DNA of 64,000 bases from Planctomycetota bacterium (GTDB lineage Bacteria; Planctomycetota; Phycisphaerae; UBA1845): NCBI GenBank assembly GCA_030616775.1, contig JAUWWQ010000009.1, forward strand, positions 35,764 to 99,763, written 5' to 3'. The translations under genes and the position numbers were made by a program. The notes under the pieces were generated by a model. The model was not told where the DNA came from. It worked only from the letters and a program-made list of their open reading frames with translations, and searched no databases. Positions 1 to 8,490 of the stretch are shown here, one piece after another. Within the stretch, counting starts at the first letter, position 1. Each line of letters begins with the position of its first letter.

Positions 1-258
1 GCAACGGAACTCGACGGCACTCACGTGACCGTCGTCTTTGACGAGGCGATGGACGAAGCCACCGCCAACGTCGCTGGCCGCTACACCTGGAGTGGGGTCA
101 TCACGACAAACGATGCTGTGCTACAGACGAATGGGACTGACGTGATCCTGACTACCAGTGGTGATCCTACGGGTGAGGCGCTAACCGTGGCAACGGACAC
201 AGTTGCCGATATAAACACTAACACCAACAATGCCTATACGAGCGGCAATTTCCCGTAG
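1..258 (+). CDS. C-terminal end of a secreted protein with an SbsA-type Ig-like domain (partial)
   Basis: An open frame runs in from the left edge and stops at TAG 256-258, so only the last 85 residues are visible. The segment beginning VTVVFDEAMDEAT, followed by an aromatic-rich strand and a run of beta-prone residues, fits the bacterial Ig-like (SbsA/Big_5) pattern seen at the ends of surface and extracellular proteins, where it acts as a structural module. The sequence is rich in Thr, Asn, Asp and Val. No C-terminal membrane segment or sorting tail follows the domain, unlike several other secreted proteins in this window, so the parent protein may be released or may have carried its anchor elsewhere. 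The function of the full protein cannot be deduced. The GTG at 25 is an internal Val codon, not a start, because the frame is open upstream of it. Confidence 0.6.
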   Translation, partial: ATELDGTHVTVVFDEAMDEATANVAGRYTWSGVITTNDAVLQTNGTDVILTTSGDPTGEALTVATDTVADINTNTNNAYTSGNFP

Positions 259-726
259 TAACTGGGCACGGTGCCTGTGGTGCGGTGATCCATTGCACCG
301 CTCTAGCCCTCAACCAGGCCATTGCCGCCAACGCTGAGAGTAATAAGAGCCTATCCCAAAAAGTGTGGCACGGGTCTGCAACCCGTGTACTTCACGACCA
401 CGGAGACGGCGGCCAACCAGGTGACGGTCGAATGCGCCGCGGCCACAAGTCGGCTCAAGGCTTTCGCTTGGCTGAGTGGAAGATGATCAGCGCATACACT
501 TAGCACACACGCAATCGCTTCCATGCGATTCATGGCGGATTCTTCCTCCTGGATTTCCTGAGCGTACGCTGAACCACTCAAAAACTAGGGAGAATATCGC
601 CCCTTTCAACAACGTCACGGAAACTCTCCGCATCCCTCTCCGCCGGCCCCAACGAAAACTGGGGATGGATCAGCTTTGGGGACGGTTGACGCGGGTTTTC
701 ATCCCGCTAGACTTCTTTACGCGGCA
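259..726. other. Intergenic stretch without a recognisable gene
   Basis: No reading frame here resembles a known protein; the open frames are short, Arg/Ser-rich and overlap one another. The only structure seen is a small hairpin at 369-387 (listed separately). The promoter of the tRNA must lie near the right end, but no clear -35/-10 pair stands out. Confidence 0.6.
369..387. repeat. REP-like palindrome (hairpin)
   Basis: CACGGGT-CTGCA-ACCCGTG forms a perfect 7-bp stem with a 5-nt loop in non-coding DNA. A similar stem with a CGGGT...ACCCG core lies at 46457-46473. Dispersed short palindromes of this kind are usual for REP elements. Function unknown; no U-tract follows, so it is not an intrinsic terminator. 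Confidence 0.45.
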
Positions 727-812
727 GCCCGGGTGGCGGAATAGGCAGACGCGCAAGCTTGAGGTGCTTGTGTCCGATTTTGGACGTGCTGGTTCGACTC
801 CAGTCCCGGGCA
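727..812 (+). tRNA. tRNA-Leu(GAG)
   Basis: A full class II tRNA cloverleaf can be folded. The acceptor stem GCCCGGG (727-733) pairs with CCCGGGC (805-811) and A812 is the discriminator. The D arm begins at 736. The anticodon stem CAAGC/GCTTG encloses the loop TTGAGGT with anticodon GAG at 761-763, which reads CUC and CUU leucine codons. A long variable arm (TGTCC...GGACG) follows, as expected for leucine, and the T arm carries GTTCGAC. The 3' CCA is not encoded (GTT follows), so it must be added by a nucleotidyltransferase. Confidence 0.97.
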
Positions 813-1059
813 GTTGCACTGCCAGTCTCGGCGGCCTTATCGCCTCGCTATTCGAGTCGATGCGTCTCTCGCATACCAGTTGCAGACGATCGGTGACGCC
901 GGCAGCCAGGCGAAACGATGCGTCGCCTCGGATACAGGATCAGTCCCGCAGAGCCGATATGCGGACAGATCCGATCATTTCGCTGGATCGGTGTAAGTTC
1001 GCCGGCCTAGCAGTTGGGGCGTCGTGGATGTCGGTTGCCACCGGACGGATACTTGTGGG

Positions 1060-1617
1060 ATGAGTTCTATCGCCTCGCAAGAGTCAGGACGGCTTTGTCT
1101 CGCGCCTTTTGACCCGCGATACGCGTCTGAGGTCGCTCAATGGGTTGAGACGGACGAGCAGTTGCGCTGGGTGGCGCCCAGCACCCGGCCGCCGTTGACC
1201 GCCGCCAAGGTCACCGAGTGGAGGAAACCGAGCGGGGAAGCGTTCACGCTGCTCCGCGAAGCCGACCGGCAAGCCGTCGGATACGGCGAGTTAAACTCGA
1301 TGCGGAGAGAGCCCGGGCATCTGTGGCTTGGACATCTCGTCGTACGCCCCGATCAGCGGGGTAAAGGAGCCGGCCAGGTGCTGGTGCGCGCTCTGCTGGC
1401 ATACGCATCGGAGCGGCACCTTGCGAGTCGCGTATCCCTGATCGTGTTTCCGGACAACACAGCGGCCTTGAAATGCTACCGCCGAGTGGGATTTACGATC
1501 GTAGGTGAGGAGTATCATCAGTTCGGCGGCGTCGGACCGAGACGCAAACTTCTACGACTCGAGATCGACCCGACCCACATCACACCTGACCGCGAGTGTG
1601 CCACCTTCCGCCCATAA
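1060..1617 (+). CDS. GNAT family N-acetyltransferase
   Basis: The 185-residue protein has the GNAT fold pattern: an N-terminal strand/helix region, then a strand ending LVVRPDQRGKGAGQ, which carries the R/QxxGxG/A acetyl-CoA pyrophosphate-binding loop, and later NTAALKCYRRVGFTIVGE, the alpha4/beta7 segment typical of RimI-like and generic GNAT enzymes. It should transfer an acetyl group from acetyl-CoA to an amine; the substrate cannot be told from sequence. I chose the ATG at 1060 (MSSIASQ) rather than the in-frame ATG at 1024, because the family homology begins shortly after it and the intervening residues look random. The gene stands alone, about 250 bases after the tRNA gene and facing the next gene convergently. 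Confidence 0.8.
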   Translation: MSSIASQESGRLCLAPFDPRYASEVAQWVETDEQLRWVAPSTRPPLTAAKVTEWRKPSGEAFTLLREADRQAVGYGELNSMRREPGHLWLGHLVVRPDQRGKGAGQVLVRALLAYASERHLASRVSLIVFPDNTAALKCYRRVGFTIVGEEYHQFGGVGPRRKLLRLEIDPTHITPDRECATFRP

Positions 1618-1844
1618 ACCGGCTGACCTTAGCTCGACTTTTGCACTTTTTCCCGTCGCTAGGCGGCGGGGGCGAGGGCGTATAGTAGCACGGCCTCTAT
1701 AGGCCGGGATAGTGTTGCAAAGGCTTCGTGATGCCGGGGTGTTGCAAAAACCCAGTCGGTCCAAAGCCAGCGCCGCACGGCGGTGATGACCACGGTCGTC
1801 CAGGTCCCCGTCTCGGGGTCTTGGATGGACGCGCTCTCGACGGT

Positions 1845-3911
1845 CTAAGCCCGCGCAGGCCGGCGGCGGGTGAGGAGGATGGAACCGGCCAAAAGGAGCA
1901 GGAGCGTCAAAGCGACCAGGCCCCATTCGGAAACGGCTGGTATAGGGGCAATGCATTCGTCGGGGATGCCGTCACCGTCAATGTCTTGGGAAAAACCGGA
2001 CTCGATGTCGCACTCGTCGAGTATGCCGTTGAGGTTGCAATCTTTGCTGGGACCGTCGATCATATCGTAAAGGTCTATGATCTCGTTTTGGTTGCAGTCA
2101 TCCAGTGGTCCGGTGTAGACCCGCATAAACAGATCGAAGTCGTCGTGGTCGATGTCCCGGTCGTGGTCGATGTCCAAGAAGCGACACTCACACAGGCCGT
2201 CAGTCGGCACCGGGCCGGTCCAGCAGTTAGGCAGGGGGATAAAGTCATCCAGATCACGATCCCCATCGAAGTCCACATCCCCATTCCTGATCCGTCGCAT
2301 GAAACGCGTACCGGATGGCACCAACGACCCGCCGTGCCACCACCAGGCAATTTCTCCAGCATTATTGAGATCGGGGCGAATATTTGCGTGCTCGGCGTCA
2401 GCGCTGATCTGGTAGTATACGCCGTCGCGGAAGACCCACACCTGAGCGATCCTCTCCAAAGGGGCCTGTCCGCCACTGGTGTAGGCGATGTGGGCTCGAT
2501 CGTTGATGTCAGGACCGACGGCATAACCGGTGTCCAGTAAGAGCGGATCACTAATCCCGTCCCAGAACTCAACGCCCGCCGTGTCCCCACTGGGAAGCAC
2601 CCCGGACCAGACGACTTGCCCGAGATTATTGATTTTGGGCGACTGCATCTGCGTTAAGACTGTTGGAAGGACGATAGCGTTCCCGCTCGAGTACAGCATA
2701 ATGTCAGAGGTCCAGCCTTCGAATCCGCCGCAGGGGAAGCTATACCGCGTCCAAGCCATCTGGTCATGGTCGTTGATCACCGGGCTCTGGTTCGAGAAAC
2801 CATCGTCAAAAATCTCTACGACTGTATTGCCGTCATAGAAGTAGATGTCGCACTTGTACGCACTGAGCTCGCAACCCCCCGGGCTGTGCACGCTCCACAC
2901 GACGTGGTCAAGATTATTGATCCTTGGGCTGTGAGAGTCAGACCAGGACCCTAGCGGGGTAATCTCACCGTCTCTAAGGATCACCACCTGTCGCGTCTCG
3001 GGGTCAATACGCCGATCCCACACAATCGTTCCTTTGTCGTTGATGTCCGGAAAAACGTTGGCCAGACCGTCGTTAGTGACTTGGGTCAGCAGGCCATTGT
3101 CGTAGAGATATATTTCGGCGTCCCAAGAGCTGGTCTCCGTTCCAATGTTAACTACAATCTGCCCGCAATTGTTCATTCTTGGATGGCGGCGCATCAGCGG
3201 TTCCATTCCCGGTGTCACTTCGATAATTTCGTAGCCTTGGGGAATCCGGAAGCGCTGGCAGGGATCGTTATCGCATTGGGCGCCACCAAGGTAGCTCCCG
3301 CCCATGATGTCGCACAGCTCCTGGTCCATGGGTCCACCGCCGCCATCGTCGTCGACGCACGCGGCGTCCTGCTTGCAGCAGGCACCGGTGGCGCAGACAT
3401 ACTCGGTGCAGGGCCCGACGCCTGCCAGGAAGTAGCCACCCAGCTCCCGACAATCGAAGGCATCGGTTTGAACACACGTCGATCCCAGACAACAGGAACC
3501 CGTCACGGTCGGTGCCGGCGGGTTAGGTGGGGTGGCCCATCTCTTCAGAGGTGGGGAACTCGATTGATAGTCGCGAGCAGATCCGTAGGGTGGGTCGTCA
3601 GACCCGCCTGTTCGCTCCCTCGTAGAGGGTATTATCCGTACCTCTATCCCGGCGGATACAAGGCCCCAGCGATCTGGTGGGTTCACAGAACCCACCCTAC
3701 GTTGGTCATCCGGGAAGCAGGCGACATCGCCGGGACGCGGCAACCCGTGCGTCCAGTTCAGGTCGTTATACACCGACCCACCCCGCGGACCCACGTAGGT
3801 GGTGTCACAGGTTGGCACTCTGCTTGGGCCTGCCGGCGGGTCAAGATGCTGCCCGACGGCACCGGCGCACATCAGGGCCCCAAGCCCTGCACTGACCAGG
3901 AGGTGTCTCAT
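1845..3911 (-). CDS. Secreted Cys-rich/propeller-like protein with dockerin-like repeat and IPTL-CTERM tail
   Basis: The protein begins MRHLLVSAGLGALMCAGAVG, a signal peptide. The ATG at 3911 has GGAGG six bases upstream, so two further upstream ATGs were rejected. The order is: signal peptide; a segment encoded by an inserted repeat (3584-3701); two cysteine-rich modules of the CCxxxxCxxxxxxxCxxxGG type; several repeats with INN/IND motifs spaced like beta-propeller blades (for example RINNLDHVVWS, VINDHDQMAWT); a dockerin-like calcium-binding pair with GDVDFDGDRDLDDF and DIDHDRDIDHDDF; further D-rich loops; and the tail IPAVSEWGLVALTLL plus a hydrophobic stretch and RRR. That tail is a clear IPTL-CTERM sorting signal, which in other bacteria targets proteins to an exosortase-type system. 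It probably acts at the cell surface; no enzymatic function is evident. Confidence 0.8.
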   Translation of the reverse strand: MRHLLVSAGLGALMCAGAVGQHLDPPAGPSRVPTCDTTYVGPRGGSVYNDLNWTHGLPRPGDVACFPDDQRRVGSVNPPDRWGLVSAGIEVRIIPSTRERTGGSDDPPYGSARDYQSSSPPLKRWATPPNPPAPTVTGSCCLGSTCVQTDAFDCRELGGYFLAGVGPCTEYVCATGACCKQDAACVDDDGGGGPMDQELCDIMGGSYLGGAQCDNDPCQRFRIPQGYEIIEVTPGMEPLMRRHPRMNNCGQIVVNIGTETSSWDAEIYLYDNGLLTQVTNDGLANVFPDINDKGTIVWDRRIDPETRQVVILRDGEITPLGSWSDSHSPRINNLDHVVWSVHSPGGCELSAYKCDIYFYDGNTVVEIFDDGFSNQSPVINDHDQMAWTRYSFPCGGFEGWTSDIMLYSSGNAIVLPTVLTQMQSPKINNLGQVVWSGVLPSGDTAGVEFWDGISDPLLLDTGYAVGPDINDRAHIAYTSGGQAPLERIAQVWVFRDGVYYQISADAEHANIRPDLNNAGEIAWWWHGGSLVPSGTRFMRRIRNGDVDFDGDRDLDDFIPLPNCWTGPVPTDGLCECRFLDIDHDRDIDHDDFDLFMRVYTGPLDDCNQNEIIDLYDMIDGPSKDCNLNGILDECDIESGFSQDIDGDGIPDECIAPIPAVSEWGLVALTLLLLLAGSILLTRRRPARA
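3584..3701. repeat. REPIN-like element inserted in frame within a coding sequence
   Basis: The 118-bp segment is bounded by the perfect 12-bp inverted repeats CGTAGGGTGGGT (3584-3595) and ACCCACCCTACG (3690-3701). Each end also folds on itself: GGTGGGTC-GTCA-GACCCGCC with one mismatch on the left, and GGTGGGTTC-ACA-GAACCCACC (3676-3696) perfectly on the right. Two REP palindromes in inverted orientation define a REPIN. It is read through in frame by the minus-strand gene 1845-3911, adding about 39 residues. Confidence 0.75.
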
Positions 3912-4094
3912 AGCCATCCTCCAGACTGGAAACATTATTGTACCCGATTGGGCTTGGTTTCTCAAGGCTGATTCGGCACGCTTTGGCAGCAGCATATGGG
4001 GTCCACCCGCCTCCCAGTTCGTCCGTCAGCAAGGAAGCCAGACCGCTCCGTTCTCGGTGATTTCAGAGGGTAGGAGACAACCGTATTCAGGCAG

Positions 4095-4124
4095 GTAGGG
4101 CGGGCCAAGTCTTCGAGGCCTGCC
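4095..4124. repeat. Single REP-like palindrome
   Basis: GTAGGGCGGGCC at 4095-4106 and GGCCTGCC at 4117-4124 form an imperfect hairpin whose GTAGGG(C/T)GGG head matches the ends of the element at 3584-3701. It lies in the gap between the secreted protein gene and the dUTPase-like gene. It is probably a degenerate single copy of the same repeat family. Confidence 0.4.
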
Positions 4125-4136
4125 GCAATGATCCGT

Positions 4137-4631
4137 TCAAGATTTCTGGTCGAGCGTGATGGCTTTGTTGTCGGCCTCGTCTTTGGCCTTCATGGAGTAT
4201 TCGTCGTTCTGACGTTTGTGATTGACCTCGAGCTTTTTCAGATAGAGGTTGTACACGTCCTCAGCGCTGAGGCCGACACACTGGGCCATGCTGATCCAAA
4301 AGAACAGAAGATCGATCACCTCAACCCGGGCATTTTGCAGATCGTGGATGGCGAAACGTTTCCCTTGCTGCGCCTCGGTGCACCAGTGTTTCCAGAACGT
4401 GCAATCGCGCAGCTCTTCCAACTCGTTGCTTGCGGCGATGATGTAGTCGTTGAGCCACTTTCCCGCGGCTACCGGATCGAAGTGATCGCGCAGCGACTTG
4501 GTGTCGTAGCCGATGCGTTTATTGAGCGCCGCTTGCCTTTCAAACAGGTCCGTAAGCACCGCGAACTCCTTTCGCGTTTTCACCAACCAGCCCCGGTTTT
4601 CAGGCCGCAGATATCCGCGCAGCCTAATCAT
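4137..4631 (-). CDS. All-alpha (dimeric type) dUTP diphosphatase-like protein
   Basis: The 164-residue helical protein carries the dimeric dUTPase/MazG-superfamily motifs. NELEELRDCTFWKHW contains the ExxEL acidic pair and the WKxW core, NARVEVIDLLFFWIS gives the second metal-binding E/D pair, and YLKKLEVNHKRQNDEY matches the KxxxNxxRQxxxY ending of the dUTPase_2 family. It should hydrolyse dUTP (or a related NTP) to the monophosphate plus pyrophosphate in the cytoplasm, keeping uracil out of DNA. I prefer the ATG at 4631, with GAGG upstream, over the ATG at 4700, whose extra residues do not fit the family. It lies downstream of the sigma factor gene on the same strand, 78 bases away, and may be co-transcribed with it. 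The substrate assignment rests on motif recognition only. Confidence 0.75.
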   Translation of the reverse strand: MIRLRGYLRPENRGWLVKTRKEFAVLTDLFERQAALNKRIGYDTKSLRDHFDPVAAGKWLNDYIIAASNELEELRDCTFWKHWCTEAQQGKRFAIHDLQNARVEVIDLLFFWISMAQCVGLSAEDVYNLYLKKLEVNHKRQNDEYSMKAKDEADNKAITLDQKS

Positions 4632-4709
4632 TGACGCCTCGCGCCCCACTGCGCGGGGCGGTCGGTTGGCGACTATGGTGAAGCCAGGGCGTTGTGTCAA
4701 GGACGCCCG

Positions 4710-5585
4710 TCAATCGACGATATGATCTTTGATCTTGCGGAGCGCATCGCACTCGATCTGCCGGACGCGCTCGCGGGTGAGATGGACCTTAGCCCCGATC
4801 TCCTTGAGGGTCATAGGCTCCTGGCCGTCGAGCCCGTATCGCAGCCGGAGGATCGTCGATTCCCGCTCATCCAGCTCATCGAGGAGGGTAACAATCTTGG
4901 CCGCCTCGGACTGATTGAGCAGCGCGTCCTCGGGCGGGGGCGTCCTGGAATCAGGAATCCCCTCGGTCAGGGCCTGCCCGTCAACGCCATCGGTATCGTG
5001 ACTGGGCATCGAGACGGCCTTGACCGCGCTGCGGATATGGTTCACCTTGCTTTCGGACATCTGCAGCTTGTCGGCGAGCTCCTGAGTGCTCGGCGACCGA
5101 CCCTCCGCCTCGATAAACTTCTCTCGGGCCTGACGGAACCGGGAGATCATCTCGACCATGTAGGCTGGGATATGGATCGGCTTGTCGCTGTTTATTAAGC
5201 TGCGTTTGATTGCTTGCTTGATCCACCACGAGGAGTAGGTGCTAAACCTGGTGTTCTGATCTGGATCGAAGCACTCGACCGCACGGATAAGTCCCAAATT
5301 CCCCTCGTTGATTAAGTCGTTCAGCGGGACGCCTCGTTTAGCGTATTTTTTGGCGATGTTGACCACCAAGCGGAGGTTCGACTTGACCATTGTCTCCCGC
5401 GCTACAGCGGCCTCGGCTTCGGCCTGTTCGCGCTTATCGAGACTGAGCTCGCCGCGCCCGAAGCGCTCGGCCGTTAACTGCCCGTTGCGAACCACGGTCG
5501 CAAGCCGCTTCTCCTCTTCCGGGGTTAGAAGCGGTGCTTCGTTGATCTGCCGCAAGTAGGCCTGAAGATCAGCGTCGGCAACGAT
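4710..5585 (-). CDS. Primary-type RNA polymerase sigma factor (sigma-70 family, RpoD/SigA-like)
   Basis: The protein contains sigma region 1.2 (DLQAYLRQINEAPLLTPEEE), region 2 with NLRLVVNIAKKY and the -10 recognition helix FSTYSSWWIKQAIKRSL, region 3, and region 4 with LRLRYGL and the -35 helix-turn-helix TLKEIGAKVHLTRERVRQIE. It directs core RNA polymerase to housekeeping-type promoters. At about 290 residues it lacks the long region 1.1 of group 1 factors, as is common for group 2 factors. The start is unusual. The first conventional start is TTG at 5555, which would cut off the conserved DADLQAYL, and no ATG, GTG or TTG lies between it and the in-frame TGA upstream. GGAGGG lies eight bases before an ATC codon at 5585, so I propose ATC initiation. 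It follows rpsA with a gap of 58 bases. Confidence 0.9.
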   Translation of the reverse strand: MVADADLQAYLRQINEAPLLTPEEEKRLATVVRNGQLTAERFGRGELSLDKREQAEAEAAVARETMVKSNLRLVVNIAKKYAKRGVPLNDLINEGNLGLIRAVECFDPDQNTRFSTYSSWWIKQAIKRSLINSDKPIHIPAYMVEMISRFRQAREKFIEAEGRSPSTQELADKLQMSESKVNHIRSAVKAVSMPSHDTDGVDGQALTEGIPDSRTPPPEDALLNQSEAAKIVTLLDELDERESTILRLRYGLDGQEPMTLKEIGAKVHLTRERVRQIECDALRKIKDHIVD

Positions 5586-5643
5586 GGTTGGGCCCTCCGC
5601 GCACGTTCATCACTACGACTGCGAATCCCCAAGGGCCGCCGGA

Positions 5644-7560
5644 CTACTCGTCCGCCGGCTGGGTCGCTGCGGTTTCCCCGGCGTCGGCTTCAGCCTCGGC
5701 GGTTACGGCGCTTTCGGTAACGTTCCCCTCAGCCTGCCCCTTAGTCGAGCCTGTGGCCGGCTCCTCGGAGGTCTCACCAGCCGTCTTCGGTGGTGTCCGT
5801 CTATTACGGACCGCCGGGTCGAGTAACGCCGCCGATCCCGTGACACCCGTGCCCTCAAGCCCACCGCGCCGCACCCTAGGTGGTTGTACTTCGGATTCGG
5901 CATCCTGCTCGACCGACCACTCGGCACGCTTCTTGGACAGCCCGATCTTCCGCTCAGCCGGGTCCACCCGTAGAATCTTCACGAGGATCTTATCGCCGAT
6001 CTTTACTTCGGCATGCGGGTCCTCCACCTTGTGATCGGCTAATTCACTGACATGCAACAGCCCCTCGAGGTTCTCCTCCAGCTCGATGAAAACGCCAAAA
6101 TTTGTGATTTTGGTGGCTATCCCCTCAACGATCTGACCCGGGATGTAGTTCTCGGGCACGGCGCGGGCCCAAGGGTCCTCATGCAACTGTTTGAGGCCCA
6201 GGGCGATGCGCTGCTTCTCCTGCTCGACTTTTAGGACAACGCACTCGATCTCATCACCCTTCTTGAGTATTTCGGAGGGATGGCTGACCTTCTTGGTCCA
6301 ACTCATATCGGAGACATGCAGCAACCCGTCGATCCCCTCCTCGATCTCGACGAAGGCCCCATAATTCGTCAGGTTCCGGACACAGCCCTTCATGCGCGTG
6401 TTGGGGGGATATTTCTCAGCCACATGCTCCCACGGGTTGGCGTGGGTCTGCTTTATCCCCAGAGAGATCTCCTGCCTGTTCTTGTTGATCTCAAGGACCA
6501 CGACATCAACGACGTCGCCGACGGCCACCATCTCTGAGGGATGGTTAATCCGCCGTGTCCAGCTCATCTCACTGATGTGCACAAGGCCTTCGATACCTGG
6601 AGCGATTTTAACGAACGTCCCATAGTTGACGATGTTGACAACCTCGCCGCTGAGGTGCGTTTCGGGAGGATATTTCTCCTCCACCTCGTCCCAGGGGTTG
6701 GCCTTGAGCTGCTTAAAGCCGAGGGCGATCTTCTCCTTTTCACGGTCGATATTAAGGACCTTTATCTCGATCTCGTCGTCGATCTTGAGCAGCTCCGAGG
6801 GGTGGCTTATACGGTCCCAGCTCATGTCGGTAATGTGCAAAAGGCCGTCGATGCCGCCCAGATCCACGAAGACCCCGAAGTCGGCGATGTTTTTGACCGT
6901 GCCCTTGCGTACCTCGCCGACCTCCAATTCCGCCAGTAGCGCTTCCTTGGCCGTCGCCCGCTCCTCTTCGATCAGCCGGCGCCGCGAGATGACAATGTTA
7001 CGCCGTTCGGGGTCGATCTTGAGGATTTTCGCTCTGATCGGCTTGCCTATGTGTTCGCCGATGTCACCCGGACGACGAACATCTACCTGGGAGGCCGGCA
7101 GGAAAACGGGATACCCGATATCAACCAACAAACCTCCCTTGATCTTGCGCATCACGCGGCCTTCGACGGTATCGCCTTCGTTCTTGGTGTCAATGATGTG
7201 ATGCCAGTTGATGATCCGATCGGCCTTGCGCTTTGAGAGGACAATATGCCCGCTGTCGGATTCAACATTCTCGAGCCAGACCTGCACCTCATCCCCTACG
7301 TCGATTGAGGTGGCATCCTCCCATTCATTGACCGGGACTAAACCTTCGCTCTTGAGGCCGACGTCCACTACGACGTCGTCGCCGGCGCGCCCGACGATCC
7401 GCCCGCTGAGAATAGATCCCGGCCTGAACTCGTCGTGTTGCTGTTCGATCAGGTCGCCGACGTAATCGTCGGTCTCAGCCTCGGTGAACATGCCGGCCAG
7501 CTCGGCATCGAGCCCCTCTCCCTGCGTGTCCAATTCGGAAATGAGGTTATAATCTACCAT
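5644..7560 (-). CDS. rpsA: 30S ribosomal protein S1
   Basis: The 638-residue protein has six S1 (OB-fold) RNA-binding domains at roughly residues 46-110, 128-194, 215-284, 301-371, 388-458 and 473-544. Domains 3 to 5 carry the typical IxGLLHxSDMSW signature (for example DGLLHITDMSW, EGLVHISEMSW, DGLLHVSDMSW). This is the full six-domain architecture of proteobacterial and planctomycete S1, which brings mRNA to the 30S subunit and unwinds structured leaders. The last 90 residues are a low-complexity Ala/Glu/Thr-rich tail that ends ATQPADE. Such acidic tails vary between species. The gene starts at an ATG at 7560 and is followed by the sigma factor gene on the same strand. The 930 bases upstream hold no gene and must contain its promoter. 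Confidence 0.96.
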   Translation of the reverse strand: MVDYNLISELDTQGEGLDAELAGMFTEAETDDYVGDLIEQQHDEFRPGSILSGRIVGRAGDDVVVDVGLKSEGLVPVNEWEDATSIDVGDEVQVWLENVESDSGHIVLSKRKADRIINWHHIIDTKNEGDTVEGRVMRKIKGGLLVDIGYPVFLPASQVDVRRPGDIGEHIGKPIRAKILKIDPERRNIVISRRRLIEEERATAKEALLAELEVGEVRKGTVKNIADFGVFVDLGGIDGLLHITDMSWDRISHPSELLKIDDEIEIKVLNIDREKEKIALGFKQLKANPWDEVEEKYPPETHLSGEVVNIVNYGTFVKIAPGIEGLVHISEMSWTRRINHPSEMVAVGDVVDVVVLEINKNRQEISLGIKQTHANPWEHVAEKYPPNTRMKGCVRNLTNYGAFVEIEEGIDGLLHVSDMSWTKKVSHPSEILKKGDEIECVVLKVEQEKQRIALGLKQLHEDPWARAVPENYIPGQIVEGIATKITNFGVFIELEENLEGLLHVSELADHKVEDPHAEVKIGDKILVKILRVDPAERKIGLSKKRAEWSVEQDAESEVQPPRVRRGGLEGTGVTGSAALLDPAVRNRRTPPKTAGETSEEPATGSTKGQAEGNVTESAVTAEAEADAGETAATQPADE

Positions 7561-8490
7561 AAGTCATCTAGTCTGTCTTACCGGCACCCTGGGCGATCAA
7601 GGAACGGGAATCGTGAACGCCCGCCGTCAATGCGAGAGTACTCCCGCGTGTGCGCATATACCAACCCTCGCCGCGGACGCAAGCCGACCTGCGTCTACCA
7701 CGTCGGCGAGGCAAATCCCACGTGCATATTATCGTAGAAGCCGACAGGCTGCTATTCGTCCGCCCCCGCAAAATCACCCGCGGTGACAGTCGCACCGTCG
7801 CGCTTGCGGACCCTCCGATTCCCGGTCTCCGTCCCGGCCCAACCGGGCTTGAGAGCGGCCTTTTCAGCTCATCCGGGCAATCCGGCTGCCGCGGAGCCGA
7901 CCTCGGCGACCTCTCCCACCGTTATCGACGCGATCGGGGCCAACGCTGAGGTCCAGCAAGGTCCTAGCAGATGCTGATTCTGCGACGGCCATGCCGTCGT
8001 TTCGCGTTGATGATCCTCCGCCCGCTGGGTGTGCGCATGCGCGCCCGGAATCCCTGCTTCCGTGCCCGTTTGATCTTGCTGTTCCGCCTCGGGTAATGCA
8101 TCGTCTGGCTTCCCCTTGCGCTCCGGGCGGTTTACGCCCTCAGCCGGACTCCGATACGCGCAATCCAGCAGAATGACCTAGTCTACCGTCGCCCGTACCC
8201 GCGTACAAGCCGCCGTCCTGACCTGCGGGTAGGATACTCGCTCTGGCGCCCACGTGCTAGCATGGACGGACCCGGCTGTGCGGACCCAGCCATGATGACA
8301 GGCAACCAAGGATTGAACTGAAAGACCGTACTGCACACGGCTGTTGTATGTCCCAACCGAGCCCAAAATCCCGCCGGTGGCCAAGCGTCGGACCATTTGC
8401 CTACGCTCCGGGGTCCGTTTCGAATAGGCTGCGGAACCTGGCAAATGGACACGCGGTTCGTAACCGGCGCATTTTAGTAGTGTCGAGGCT
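7561..8490. other. Long intergenic region between divergent rpsA and lipid kinase genes
   Basis: About 930 bases without a convincing gene. The open frames on both strands are Arg/Pro/Ser-rich and share no recognisable motif. As the two flanking genes diverge, the stretch should carry both promoters. I could not identify a clear -35/-10 pair, a riboswitch fold or a tRNA here. Confidence 0.5.

Noticed and set aside
1728..2540. 270-codon open frame on the plus strand
   Set aside because: Antisense to the IPTL-CTERM protein gene; no domain recognised.
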